From NCBI RefSeq assembly GCF_000196015.1, contig NC_007974.2, positions 2,516,085-2,580,084 of the forward strand: DNA of 64,000 nucleotides, given 5' to 3'. Every line of letters starts with the position of its first letter. Position 1 is the first letter of the stretch. A program made the position numbers and the translations under genes. The notes below the pieces were generated by a model. It was not told where the DNA came from and made no database searches. It was given only the letters and a program-made list of their open reading frames with translations. This document shows, in pieces, positions 56,192 to 63,976 of the stretch. Source of the stretch: Cupriavidus metallidurans CH34 (GTDB lineage: Bacteria > Pseudomonadota > Gammaproteobacteria > Burkholderiales > Burkholderiaceae).

Positions 56192-56248
56192 AGGCCCGAA
56201 CGGCGCAGCGGCACCGGGGCGCGGCTGGCCCGAGGGCGGACAGGGGCG

Positions 56249-57214
56249 CTATTTTACCGTTTCGCGCTCCTGCGCGGGATCATGACCGCGCAGACTACCG
56301 AATTGCAGTGCGTATTGGCGCGTCAGTTCGGCACCGAAGAAGAAGATTTGTGCCGAATAATAGATCCAGAGCATCAGCGCCACGACCGATCCGGCCGCCC
56401 CGTACGACGATGCCACCGCACTGTTGCCCAGGTACAGGCCGATCAGGCGCTTGCCCACGGCAAACAACAAGGCCGTGATGACGGAGCCCATCATCACGTC
56501 GCGCCACGCGATGCGCGCATTCGGCAGCATCTTGAAGATCACTGCGAACAGCGCGGTAACGACGGCGAACGAAAACAGCGTCGAGATGCCCTCAGCCACC
56601 GGCGCGAACCATGTGGCCGTCCAGAGCTGCCCCCAGAAACGGTCGATCACGGCCAGCGCGGCGTTCACGATTAGCGACACCAGCAGCATGAAAGCCAGTA
56701 CCAGAACGATGCTGAAGGACAGCAGCCGGGCCCGCAGCAGCTTCTGCCAGCCAGCGCCGGCCGGCGGCGGCGCATGCCAGATGTCGTCCAGGCTGCTCTT
56801 GAGCTCTGCGAACGCGCTGGTGGCGCCGACGAACAGGATGCCGGTGGCAATGACTGCCGCCACACCGCTGCCGCCAGCGCGATGCGTGGCGGCCAGAATG
56901 CCCTCGATCGCGGCGGCGCCCTTGGCACCGACCAGATCCTGAATCTGCGCGAAGATCTCACCGCGCGCCGCCTCGGCGCCGAAGAACAGTCCGGCGATGG
57001 AAATGACCAGCACCAGGATAGGCGCCAGCGAGAACAGCATGTAGAAGGACAACGCCGCGCCCTTGCTGGCGGCGCGATGGTCCAGCCACGAATTGATTGA
57101 GGCCGACACCACGCGCACGGTGCGCCCACCGGTGTGCCGGTCTGGAAGCCAGCGCCTGGGCGCCCGTTGCGAGGAAGCCTGCTCCGGGTTGTTTGGGGCG
57201 TGTTCAGGGGGCAT
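56249..57214 (-). CDS. YihY/BrkB family inner-membrane protein
   Basis: 321 aa with about six helices (ALSFYMLFSLAPILVLVISIA, SFSIVLVLAFMLLVSLIV and others). LSFYMLFSLAPILV, IWYYSAQIFFFGAELT-type end and GSVVALMLWIYYSA mark the YihY/BrkB (formerly ribonuclease BN) family, whose role is not settled. ATG at 57214 with AAGGA ahead; other in-frame ATGs at 57223 and 57316 are less likely. Hydrophilic Pro/Arg-rich N-terminus is cytoplasmic. Confidence 0.88.
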   Translation of the reverse strand: MPPEHAPNNPEQASSQRAPRRWLPDRHTGGRTVRVVSASINSWLDHRAASKGAALSFYMLFSLAPILVLVISIAGLFFGAEAARGEIFAQIQDLVGAKGAAAIEGILAATHRAGGSGVAAVIATGILFVGATSAFAELKSSLDDIWHAPPPAGAGWQKLLRARLLSFSIVLVLAFMLLVSLIVNAALAVIDRFWGQLWTATWFAPVAEGISTLFSFAVVTALFAVIFKMLPNARIAWRDVMMGSVITALLFAVGKRLIGLYLGNSAVASSYGAAGSVVALMLWIYYSAQIFFFGAELTRQYALQFGSLRGHDPAQERETVK

Positions 57215-57435
57215 GGCGTTCATCCTTGGGTAACTTCGCCAAGCATAAGTGGAGAGATCGGCACCGTCAAAGTCGTGCGGCCGCGCCACGATGAATACGA
57301 CCGCCGTCATCGGCATCCGGGCGTGAGTTCATCATAGTGCGCGCGGTCAAGCACCGCGCGGACACGCCTGCTAGAGTAGATCAAGGCACAATAACCGGCC
57401 GGGTCATCCACTCGCCGGGATACCAGGAGGCAATC

Positions 57436-57630
57436 GTGATTCGCACCATGCTTGGCCGGTCCCATGTTGTGCGCGACATCGGGCTGACGCTCTGCCTGAC
57501 GTTCTGCCTGGGCACGCTGGCAGGATGCGATCGGAATCAGGCGCCGGGGCCGGGCCCCAAACCCATCTCCAGTAACGGATCGCAAGCCGCAGCCACCAGC
57601 GCGTCGTCCCCGGCCGGCACGCCTCGCTAG
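57436..57630 (+). CDS. Small lipoprotein
   Basis: 64 aa from a GTG with AGGAGG five bases upstream. Signal to lipobox LAGC (about residue 31), then a short Gly/Pro/Ser-rich tail (NQAPGPGPKPISSNGSQAAA). No domain. Similar tiny lipoproteins are widespread; function not known. Divergent from yihY. Confidence 0.75.
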   Translation: MIRTMLGRSHVVRDIGLTLCLTFCLGTLAGCDRNQAPGPGPKPISSNGSQAAATSASSPAGTPR

Positions 57631-58167
57631 AACACGGCACCGAGCGCGGTGCGGTCTGGTTCGGCAAGCACCGAGCGTACCCATTTCTGCGGCAGCGGAT
57701 CGCCTGACCGCCTGTTTCAGGGTTGCAACAAGGTGCACAGGCATCGCTGTCTACCACGCCGGACATGCCATGTGGACGCCGAACCGCTCACCTCGTGGCC
57801 TGGACTCGCATGGCCGCCCTTCCAGTGGATGCGCAGGCCGTTAATCCACCGCTCATCTTCCGTTTCCCCCCGAATCCGGCCCGGGCTGCCGGCCAGGCCG
57901 GCCCGCTGAAGCGCCCACGGTTTGCCGGCTTGTTGCGCGCGTGCACGCGCTTGCAGCCGACATTCACGCCTTCGGTTACAGCCGCGAAACCGAATGGCAT
58001 CGAAGCATGTCATCCCGCCGGGAACGCTTGGCACGTCAACGGCCTGCAGGCCTTGCGGCACAAGAGAAAGCATGACATTGGCACGCTTGTCGCTCTGGAG
58101 AGTCAGTGCCAGAAGAACACGAGCCAGTGACAACAATACGAAAGTGACCCCGGGAGAGGAAACAGCC
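57631..58167. other. Intergenic region with one dispersed 17-mer
   Basis: 537 bases. Overlapping open frames on both strands (57717-58169 minus, 57723-58130 plus) lack ribosome sites and family resemblance, so I leave them out. Holds the repeat at 57675-57691. Confidence 0.5.
57675..57691 (-). repeat. Dispersed 17-mer downstream of the small lipoprotein
   Basis: On minus: CGCAGAAATGGGTACGC. Located 45 bases after the lipoprotein stop. Confidence 0.9.
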
Positions 58168-58374
58168 ATGCGTCATCCACCAGCGCGCATGACGGCGCGC
58201 AGACGCGCCTATCGACTTGCGGGCCCCGCGCCAAGCGTCCAGGATCTGCTGTCGCCGCCCCTGCTCCCGTCGCCGCGAGCGCCCAGACGACCCGCCATGT
58301 CCTATTGCGCGGCCGCCGGCTGTGGCGTGGCTGCCTGCGCCAGCCGATCCCGCAGCGGGCCGCCCAGTTACTGA
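58168..58374 (+). CDS. Possible small basic protein, doubtful
   Basis: 68 aa. An ATG with GGAGAGGAAACAGCC upstream, a good ribosome site. The product is Arg/Pro/Ala-rich (MTARRRAYRLAGPAPSVQDL, PPLLPSPRAPRRP) with no signal or domain. The composition is what random high-G+C sequence gives, so only the ribosome site supports it. Confidence 0.3.
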   Translation: MRHPPARMTARRRAYRLAGPAPSVQDLLSPPLLPSPRAPRRPAMSYCAAAGCGVAACASRSRSGPPSY

Positions 58375-58495
58375 CGGGCCGCTTTCTCACGCGGGCGGGT
58401 GATTGGTCGTTGCTTTTTGTCGCGCGCGGATCTACACCGGTTTACGTGCTCCGTCCCCCGGCGGGCACCTTTTTTAGTGAGGGAGGGAGCCACCC

Positions 58496-58816
58496 ATGCA
58501 CGCTAGAGTCCTTGCCGCCCTCGCGCTGGCCTTGCTCTCGAGCATTGCGACGCCGGCCCTGGCAGGCAACTACGCATACTTCGACCGGCCCGACGACGTG
58601 AACTTGAACAGCCATGCGGCCGTCAGCAACGACACCTATGTCCGTACCTTTGGCTGGGCATGGGGAGACGTGCGCTTCAAGCCGGACCAGCCGGCAAAAT
58701 CCGATGAGCGGCAGGCTCGCGATAGCGCGATCGATCCGCACGAGGCGCTGCCCGATCACAACCACGATGGCACCACGCCGCCGCGCGGACGGCGCGGCAA
58801 GATCAGCATGAGCTGA
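58496..58816 (+). CDS. Small exported protein
   Basis: 106 aa. Strong GGAGGGAG ribosome site and signal peptide (HARVLAALALALLSSIATPA, then LAGNY). The mature part contains NYAYFDRPDDVNLN and FGWAWGDVRFKPDQP and a His/Asp-rich end (DHNHDG). No family recognised. Ends ahead of a hairpin terminator and convergent with the sigma-54 activator gene. Confidence 0.7.
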   Translation: MHARVLAALALALLSSIATPALAGNYAYFDRPDDVNLNSHAAVSNDTYVRTFGWAWGDVRFKPDQPAKSDERQARDSAIDPHEALPDHNHDGTTPPRGRRGKISMS

Positions 58817-58898
58817 TCACTCCGGGAGGAAGAATCGTTCGGCATTGCGCGGGCCAAGCCGCGCTAGCCTGCCACCGCTGTCCGGGCGGCAGGACAAA

Positions 58899-58931
58899 GG
58901 AGACTTGGCGAGCGGACGTCGCCAAGTCTCC
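58899..58931. terminator. 13-bp hairpin between convergent genes
   Basis: GGAGACTTGGCGA (58899-58911) pairs with TCGCCAAGTCTCC (58919-58931) around GCGGACG. No strong T-run; position fits a terminator for both the exported-protein gene and the sigma-54 activator. Confidence 0.7.
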
Positions 58932-58980
58932 CTTGGCACTTACTGCACGTGCTGTTTCAGAACTTTCTGCATCGAAGTCG

Positions 58981-60354
58981 CTACTCCGCCGACGCGCCGG
59001 GCTGCGTGTCGATGCGGATGTTGTGCTTGTGCATCAACCGGTATAGCGTCACGCGCGACACGTTGAGCTCGCGCGCCGCCGGCACCACGTGAAAACCATG
59101 GCTGGCCATGACGGAGCGGATCGCCTCGCGTTCCGCCTCCTCGCGAATCGCATCCAGCGTCTTGCGTGGCACCTCCACCCCACCGTGCAGTTGCAGATCC
59201 TCCGCCGTGATTTTCCGGTTGTCGGTCATCACGATGGCGCGACGCACGCGGTTGATCAGTTCGCGCACATTTCCGGGCCACATGTACTGCATCATGGCCT
59301 GCGTCGCGCAGGTGGAGAAGCCACGGATACGCCGGTGCGCCTCGTGGCCGTGTTCGGCCAGCACCGTATTCGCGAGCAGCAGGATGTCCTCGCCACGCTC
59401 GCGCAGCGGCGGAATGGTCAGGGTCAGCACGCAGAGCCGGTGGAACAGATCGGAGCGGAACCGGCCGTCGCTCTGTGCCGCCACCAGGTCCACGTGCGTG
59501 GCGGAGATGATGCGCAGGTCGAGCGGAATCGACTGGTGCCCGCCTAGGCGCGTGATCATGCCTTGCTGCAGGAATCGCAGCAGGGCAACCTGGCTTTCCA
59601 GCGGCAGGTCACCAATCTCGTCGAGGAACAGCGTGCCGCCCTGGGCCTGCTCGATCCAGCCGATCTTGCGCTGGTTCGCGCCGGTGAACGCGCCTTTCTC
59701 GTAGCCGAACAGTTCCGATTGCACGAGGTGCGATGGAATCGCGCCGCAGTTGATCGCCACGAACGGCCCCTTGCGGCGGCTCGACGCTTCGTGGATGGCC
59801 TGGGCTGCGAGTTCCTTGCCCGTGCCCGATTCGCCGGAGATGAACACCGGCGCGTCGTTGTGCGCGACCTTCGCCAGCGAGCGGAACATGTTGCCCATGG
59901 GCGCGCACTCTCCGATCATCGGCCCGCGCGCCACCAGTTCGGGCGAGCGAGCCCCGTGCAGACATGCCATGCCATGCGCGTGCTTGAGCGTGTAAAGCAA
60001 CTCGTCGAACGAGAATGGCGTGCGCACGTAGTCGACGCAATAGTCCCGGATCAGACGACGGATGCGCTCGTCCTCCAGCATTGCCGTGGATGTAATGGCG
60101 ACCCACATCACATGCAGGTGCTGTAGCGCCTGTTCGAGCTGGCTCAGCTCGGCGTCGGTGTAAGGCGTCTGCAGGTCGAGCACGCCAGCCATGGGCGAAC
60201 TCGCACGCACCAGGCGCTCGAGGTCGCGAACCTGCTGCACCCGGCGGATTTCCCATCCGGAGCCAAACTGGTTCGCGTTAAATCCAAAATCTTCATAGCG
60301 CGACACGAGCACGATCTGTGCGGTCCGTGTCGGCGCCTTGCACAGTCGGTCCAT
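58981..60354 (-). CDS. VpsR-like sigma-54-dependent transcriptional activator
   Basis: 457 aa from the ATG at 60354 (GGGAG six bases before). The N-terminal ~130 residues form a receiver-like VpsR domain (RYEDFGFNANQFGSGWEIRR) lacking the usual phosphoacceptor acidic set, followed by an AAA+ domain (Walker A GESGTGKE near 173, sigma-54 loop GAFTGA near 221, Walker B FLDEIGDLPL), and a Fis-type HTH at the end (ARELNVSRVTLYRLMHKHNI). In Vibrio and Burkholderia relatives control exopolysaccharide or biofilm genes; no such genes lie here. Confidence 0.9.
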   Translation of the reverse strand: MDRLCKAPTRTAQIVLVSRYEDFGFNANQFGSGWEIRRVQQVRDLERLVRASSPMAGVLDLQTPYTDAELSQLEQALQHLHVMWVAITSTAMLEDERIRRLIRDYCVDYVRTPFSFDELLYTLKHAHGMACLHGARSPELVARGPMIGECAPMGNMFRSLAKVAHNDAPVFISGESGTGKELAAQAIHEASSRRKGPFVAINCGAIPSHLVQSELFGYEKGAFTGANQRKIGWIEQAQGGTLFLDEIGDLPLESQVALLRFLQQGMITRLGGHQSIPLDLRIISATHVDLVAAQSDGRFRSDLFHRLCVLTLTIPPLRERGEDILLLANTVLAEHGHEAHRRIRGFSTCATQAMMQYMWPGNVRELINRVRRAIVMTDNRKITAEDLQLHGGVEVPRKTLDAIREEAEREAIRSVMASHGFHVVPAARELNVSRVTLYRLMHKHNIRIDTQPGASAE

Positions 60355-60479
60355 GACGTTCTCCCGGACGTTGAACTTCTTGTTAGTGGCGGAACCCAAG
60401 CCCGCAGGTGTGGCGGCGAGCCGCATGGCCCGTTCGGGGTCCGCTGGCTGCGCGGTCGGTGCCGCGCGCAACGTGGGAA

Positions 60480-60941
60480 TCACGGTCTGGACAAACTGTG
60501 TGGGGATTCTTCCGCGACGCTGACCTGGTCGCGTCCTGCGCTCAGCTGGTCGCGGATTCGTCGGCGCACCATGTCCTTTTCGAGCATCAGTTCGATGTTC
60601 GGTGCGTCGGGTGACTGGCCGGAGTACTGGAAGTACAGCGTCTTGTAGGTCTGCTGGCTGAGAATCCATTCCTGGAGCAGCTTGCGCTGTCGCGAAAGCT
60701 CTTCGGCCAGCAGGCGGTGCCGGTGCAGTAGTCCTTCTACCGCGGCGCGGGTGCGCGGCGATACTTCCTGGTCATCGGCAAGCACGGCGGCGACTTCGGC
60801 AATGGCGTAATCCTCGTGCCAGTCTGACAGCGCGATGCCTGCTGACGCTTCACCCAGGACAGTCCACGCACGGTGGGCGGACGGCTTGGCGGATTCGCTG
60901 ATGGGCCCGATGGCGGGACGCCGGATTTCTCCTGCGGTCAT
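60480..60941 (-). CDS. Small helical protein upstream of the sigma-54 activator
   Basis: 153 aa. Starts MTAGEIRRPAIGPISESAKP; the middle is helical and charged (AAVEGLLHRHRLLAEELSRQRK, part of a probable coiled coil at about 80-115). No signal or membrane segment. The gap of 125 bases to the activator start may be a leader, and co-transcription is possible. Family unknown; it may be a partner of the activator. Confidence 0.55.
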   Translation of the reverse strand: MTAGEIRRPAIGPISESAKPSAHRAWTVLGEASAGIALSDWHEDYAIAEVAAVLADDQEVSPRTRAAVEGLLHRHRLLAEELSRQRKLLQEWILSQQTYKTLYFQYSGQSPDAPNIELMLEKDMVRRRIRDQLSAGRDQVSVAEESPHSLSRP

Positions 60942-61204
60942 GATCTGTTCCCCGTTGCACAACATCCCCCGGCACTACACGTTCGCTTGTTACCACTATC
61001 TCTGTTCTGGATTGGATCTGTCTTTATATGACGCGTATCTGGTTCGCGCGCTCTTTATTTCGTGGTGGCGAAGCCGTTGGCGCGAAAGCGAACGGTCTCA
61101 TTGTCGGCCGATCCTTGTATTGGCTGAAACTTGCCGGATCTGGCGCTTTGTCGGAAACGCTTGCCGGTTATCGCCGGCGTCCTCCGATTCCCGGAGTCAA
61201 GAAA

Positions 61205-61230
61205 GGGCGCTCTTGCGCCCTCAAATTTTT
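61205..61230 (+). terminator. Plus-strand intrinsic terminator with no gene ahead of it
   Basis: GGGCGC (61205-61210), loop TCTT, GCGCCC, then TCAAATTTTT. No protein gene on plus ends here, so it may end a small RNA or serve the minus strand, where the sequence after the stem is also T-rich. Confidence 0.55.
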
Positions 61231-61297
61231 GCCACGCCTATAGTTCAGTGCATTTGGCCTCTTTTGTCCAGCCCGGCGTAGTCCCCTTCCTCCTACT

Positions 61298-61315
61298 CTC
61301 ATACTTTTGTATGAG
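61298..61315. promoter_or_regulatory. Short perfect hairpin CTCATAC-TTTT-GTATGAG
   Basis: Seven base pairs around a T4 loop, in the AT-richer spacer. Could be an operator or RNA hairpin. No link to a gene shown. Confidence 0.35.
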
Positions 61316-61369
61316 GCGTGTACGCGGCTTTATGCGGAGGCTGCAAGGTAAATAAGCACTCACATTCCC

Positions 61370-61386
61370 CGCAGAAACGGGTACGG
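61370..61386 (+). repeat. Dispersed 17-mer, variant
   Basis: CGCAGAAACGGGTACGG: last base differs. 27 bases before the next copy. Confidence 0.85.
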
Positions 61387-61412
61387 TGGGTGTCCCGATC
61401 CCGCGTTTCATA

Positions 61413-61429
61413 CGCAGAAATAGGTACGC
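61413..61429 (+). repeat. Dispersed 17-mer, variant
   Basis: CGCAGAAATAGGTACGC: one change (TA in place of YG). Preceded by ATA, giving TACGC at both ends with a 14-bp period. Confidence 0.85.
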
Positions 61430-61505
61430 ACTGCAGCATTTCCATCCGCCGAATGTCATCGTTTTCATTTTGACGATGGCATGGCAACGCCCGCGGAAAG
61501 AAAAA

Positions 61506-61523
61506 GGACGGCCAAGGCCGCCC
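61506..61523 (-). terminator. Intrinsic terminator of the purine permease gene
   Basis: On minus: GGGCGGCC-TT-GGCCGTCC followed by TTTTTCTTT. One mismatch in the stem. Located 33 bases after the permease stop. Confidence 0.78.
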
Positions 61524-61555
61524 TGTTTTCACAGCAAATGGCCAAGCCGCCGTGC

Positions 61556-62917
61556 TCAGTGCCCTGGCAGGTAGTAGAACTTGAACAGGAAGACTGCCGC
61601 GATGACCCACGCCATCACCGGCACCTCGCGCGCGCGGCCGGTCAGGAGCTTGAGGCCGGCATAGGCGATGAAACCAAACGCCACGCCATTGGCCACCGAG
61701 TAGGTGAACGGCATTCCAAGCGCCGTCAGCACCGCGGGCACGACCTCGGTCGCATCGCTCCAGTCCACATCGACCAGTTCGCGCAACATCAGGCAGGAGA
61801 CATAGAGCAGCGCGGGCGCCGTTGCGTAGGCGGGAACGGTGCCAGCCAGCGGCGCAATGAACAGGCACGCCAGGAACAATACCGCCACGGTTACCGCTGT
61901 CAGGCCCGTACGGCCGCCGGCCTGCACGCCCGAAGCGCTTTCGATATAGGCCGTGGTGGACGACGTGCCGAGCAACGAGCCGGCCATGATCGCGGTGCTG
62001 TCCGCCATCAACGCCTTGTTCAGACGGTCCATCCGACCTGCCTTCAGCAGCCCGGCGCGATTGGCCACGCCCATCAGCGTGCCCGTGGCATCGAACAGCT
62101 CCACCAGGAAGAACACCAGCACGACGTTGACGATGCCGATCGACAGCGCAGCGGAAATATCAAGCTTGAACAGCGTGGGGGCGATGGACGGTGGCGCGGA
62201 AAATACGCCGTGGAACGTGTTCCCACCGAAAACGAAACTCAGGATCGTGGTGCCGAGAATGCCGATCAGGATGGCGCCTTTCACCTTAAGATGATCCAGC
62301 GCGACGATGGCGAAGAAGCCAATCACCGCCAGGATCGCGGACGTCTGATGCAGGTCGCCGATGGTGACAAGCGTGGCCGGGCTGGCTGTGATGATGCCTG
62401 CATTCTTAAGCGCGACGATCGCGAGGAACAGGCCGATGCCCGCAGTGATCGCCACGCGCAGCGCGTGCGGAATCCCGTTGACGATCATCTCGCGCACACG
62501 GAACAGCGTCACCAGCAAGAAGAGGCAGCCTGAAATGAAAACCGCGCCAAGCGCGGCTTCCCACGGCAAGCCCATGCCCTTGACGACCGTATAGGCAAAG
62601 TAGGCGTTCAGCCCCATGCCAGGCGCCATCGCGATCGGATAGTTCGCGTAGAACCCCATGATCAACGTGCCGATGGCGGCGGCCAGGCAGGTGGCCACGA
62701 ACACTGCATCTTTCGGCACACCGGCATCGCCAAGGATGCTCGGGTTGACGAAAATGATGTACGCCATGGTAAGAAATGTGGTCACGCCCGCGAGAATTTC
62801 GGTGCGGGCGTCGGTCTTGTGTTCACCGAGCTTGAAGAGGCGCTCGAGCACACCGGTCGATGGCTGTGCGAGGGTGGATTCGCTGCCTGGCCGTGGCCTC
62901 TGGTCCGACGTGGACAT
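61556..62917 (-). CDS. Purine permease of the AzgA-like NCS2 family
   Basis: 453 aa, about 13 helices. ILAGVTTFLTMAYIIFVNPS and MAPGMGLNAYFAYTVVKGMG are markers of the AzgA subgroup (adenine, guanine and hypoxanthine:H+ symport; GhxP, AdeP in E. coli). A shorter TRAGLLKAG region and SLLGTSSTTAYIESASG complete the core. ATG at 62917 with AGGAG. Which purine is carried cannot be told. I saw no purine riboswitch in the short leader. Confidence 0.9.
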   Translation of the reverse strand: MSTSDQRPRPGSESTLAQPSTGVLERLFKLGEHKTDARTEILAGVTTFLTMAYIIFVNPSILGDAGVPKDAVFVATCLAAAIGTLIMGFYANYPIAMAPGMGLNAYFAYTVVKGMGLPWEAALGAVFISGCLFLLVTLFRVREMIVNGIPHALRVAITAGIGLFLAIVALKNAGIITASPATLVTIGDLHQTSAILAVIGFFAIVALDHLKVKGAILIGILGTTILSFVFGGNTFHGVFSAPPSIAPTLFKLDISAALSIGIVNVVLVFFLVELFDATGTLMGVANRAGLLKAGRMDRLNKALMADSTAIMAGSLLGTSSTTAYIESASGVQAGGRTGLTAVTVAVLFLACLFIAPLAGTVPAYATAPALLYVSCLMLRELVDVDWSDATEVVPAVLTALGMPFTYSVANGVAFGFIAYAGLKLLTGRAREVPVMAWVIAAVFLFKFYYLPGH

Positions 62918-63063
62918 CACTGGTCTCCTGACTGTTGACGAAGTGCTCACTGCGCCGCCAGCGCTGTCTGCCAACGGGCACTTCATCGACAATATGCAAA
63001 AAGGCGAGATGATCCCATATGCTGGGTTTGTTGATCCAGCTTAGGTTGGGGTAATCCCCTGCC

Positions 63064-63092
63064 TTGACGGGAGCCTCAATCCCCCGTATAAA
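63064..63092 (+). promoter_or_regulatory. Sigma-70 promoter of the cold-shock gene
   Basis: TTGACG (63064-63069) and TATAAA (63087-63092) are separated by 17 bases. A start near 63099 would give a leader of about 144 nt, typical of cspA genes. Confidence 0.7.
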
Positions 63093-63189
63093 TCTCCGCC
63101 AGATTCAAGCGACGAGGCAACAGTTCATTCGTTAGCCACCGTCTTGGTACTTCGGTTGTCCATGGTGTCCTTTCCTTGAGTTCGCTGTA

Positions 63190-63231
63190 CGGTGGTGTGT
63201 GCACCATCGGTTTCTTTTATATTTTTTTTGG
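63190..63231 (+). promoter_or_regulatory. Hairpin and T-tract in the cspA leader, possible attenuator
   Basis: CGGTGGTG (63190-63197) pairs with CACCATCG (63202-63209) with one mismatch, followed by a T-rich run with eight T's, ending about 12 bases before the ATG. It looks like an intrinsic terminator inside the leader, or a temperature-sensitive structure near the ribosome site. Confidence 0.45.
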
Positions 63232-63242
63232 AAAGCAATACC

Positions 63243-63446
63243 ATGCAAACCGGTATCGTAAAGTGGTTCAACGACGCCAAGGGCTTTGGCTTCATCAAGC
63301 CGGACGCTGGCGGTGACGATCTGTTCGCTCACTTCTCGGAAGTCCGTGCCGACGGCTTCAAGTCGCTGCAGGAAAACCAACGCGTGTCGTTCGAAGTCAA
63401 GAACGGCCCGAAGGGTCTGCAAGCAGCGAACATCACCCCGCTGTAA
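63243..63446 (+). CDS. cspA: Cold-shock-domain RNA-binding protein
   Basis: 67 aa, the canonical length. An OB fold that melts RNA structure at low temperature or in stationary phase. RNP1 is KGFGFIKP (about 13-20), RNP2 LFAHFSE (27-33). Long leader with its own promoter; terminator follows. Paralogues are common in this group, so the symbol is generic. Confidence 0.95.
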   Translation: MQTGIVKWFNDAKGFGFIKPDAGGDDLFAHFSEVRADGFKSLQENQRVSFEVKNGPKGLQAANITPL

Positions 63447-63492
63447 GCGTTGTGATTCCGAGTGCACCTTGACGGTGCGCTCGATCGCGAAG

Positions 63493-63518
63493 AACCCGCC
63501 TTTATGGCGGGTTTTTTT
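63493..63518 (+). terminator. Intrinsic terminator of cspA
   Basis: ACCCGCC (63494-63500), short loop TTTAT, GGCGGGT (63506-63512), then T6. Confidence 0.88.
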
Positions 63519-63600
63519 ACGCCCAACGCTTTCATAGCGCCCCAAGCCAAGCACTGCGCCCGGCATCCCCCTGGCAGCCCCTACCCACTCCTGACCCTCT

Positions 63601-63976
63601 CGCAGAATCGGGTACGCTCTCGTCCTCCGTCGACGCTGGCCTGCACGGTCCCCTCGTCCCAACCCATCCGCATGGGCACGCAGAAATAGGTACGCTTTTC
63701 GCGCGGATCCGACGGACACCTCCAGTTGCTCCGCAGAAATGGGTACGCCTGGTGGGTAAATAGGTCCATCTTCATGTCGCGCCGATCCAACGAGCCTGAG
63801 CGCTCACGGTCAAGGAGTCTGATCGACCTTTCCTGCCTATCAAAGAGGCAATCGGGTTATCCACGCAGAAACGGGTACAGCGCACTCGCCACCACGGCGC
63901 CGATGTCCCATTCCGAAGGGTGCTCGCAGAAATGGGTACGCTGTTTTCCGGCATTCGTACGCAGAAACGGGTACGG
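63601..63976 (+). repeat. Cluster of six dispersed 17-mers in one orientation
   Basis: Copies at 63601-63617 (CGCAGAATCGGGTACGC), 63679-63695 (TAGG variant), 63732-63748 (exact), 63864-63880 (ends TACAG), 63925-63941 (exact) and 63960-63976 (ends ACGG). All read in the plus direction. Spacing is irregular (35 to 132 bases between centres), so it is not a tandem array or CRISPR. Unexplained. Confidence 0.9.

Larger units (their letters stand above)
60942..61555. other. Long intergenic region with two 17-mers and several hairpins
   Basis: 614 bases, visibly more AT-rich than its neighbours. No convincing gene. Holds a plus-strand terminator (61205-61230), a 7-bp hairpin (61298-61315), two dispersed 17-mers and the minus-strand terminator of the permease (61506-61523). 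A short plus-strand transcript ending at the first terminator is possible. Confidence 0.5.
62918..63242. other. Divergent spacer and long cspA leader
   Basis: 325 bases. Contains the permease leader, the cspA promoter at 63064-63092 and a hairpin with T-tract (63190-63231) in the cspA leader. No gene seen. Confidence 0.65.

Noticed and set aside
57717..58169. 150-aa minus-strand open frame
   Set aside because: No ribosome site or family resemblance; overlaps a similar plus-strand frame.
62918..63000. Purine riboswitch before the permease
   Set aside because: Leader is short and no conserved core was seen.
63132..63719. 195-aa minus-strand open frame
   Set aside because: Opposite cspA and made partly of repeat copies.
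63601..63976. CRISPR-like array
   Set aside because: Only 17 bases are shared, spacing varies from 35 to 132 bases between centres, no cas genes.
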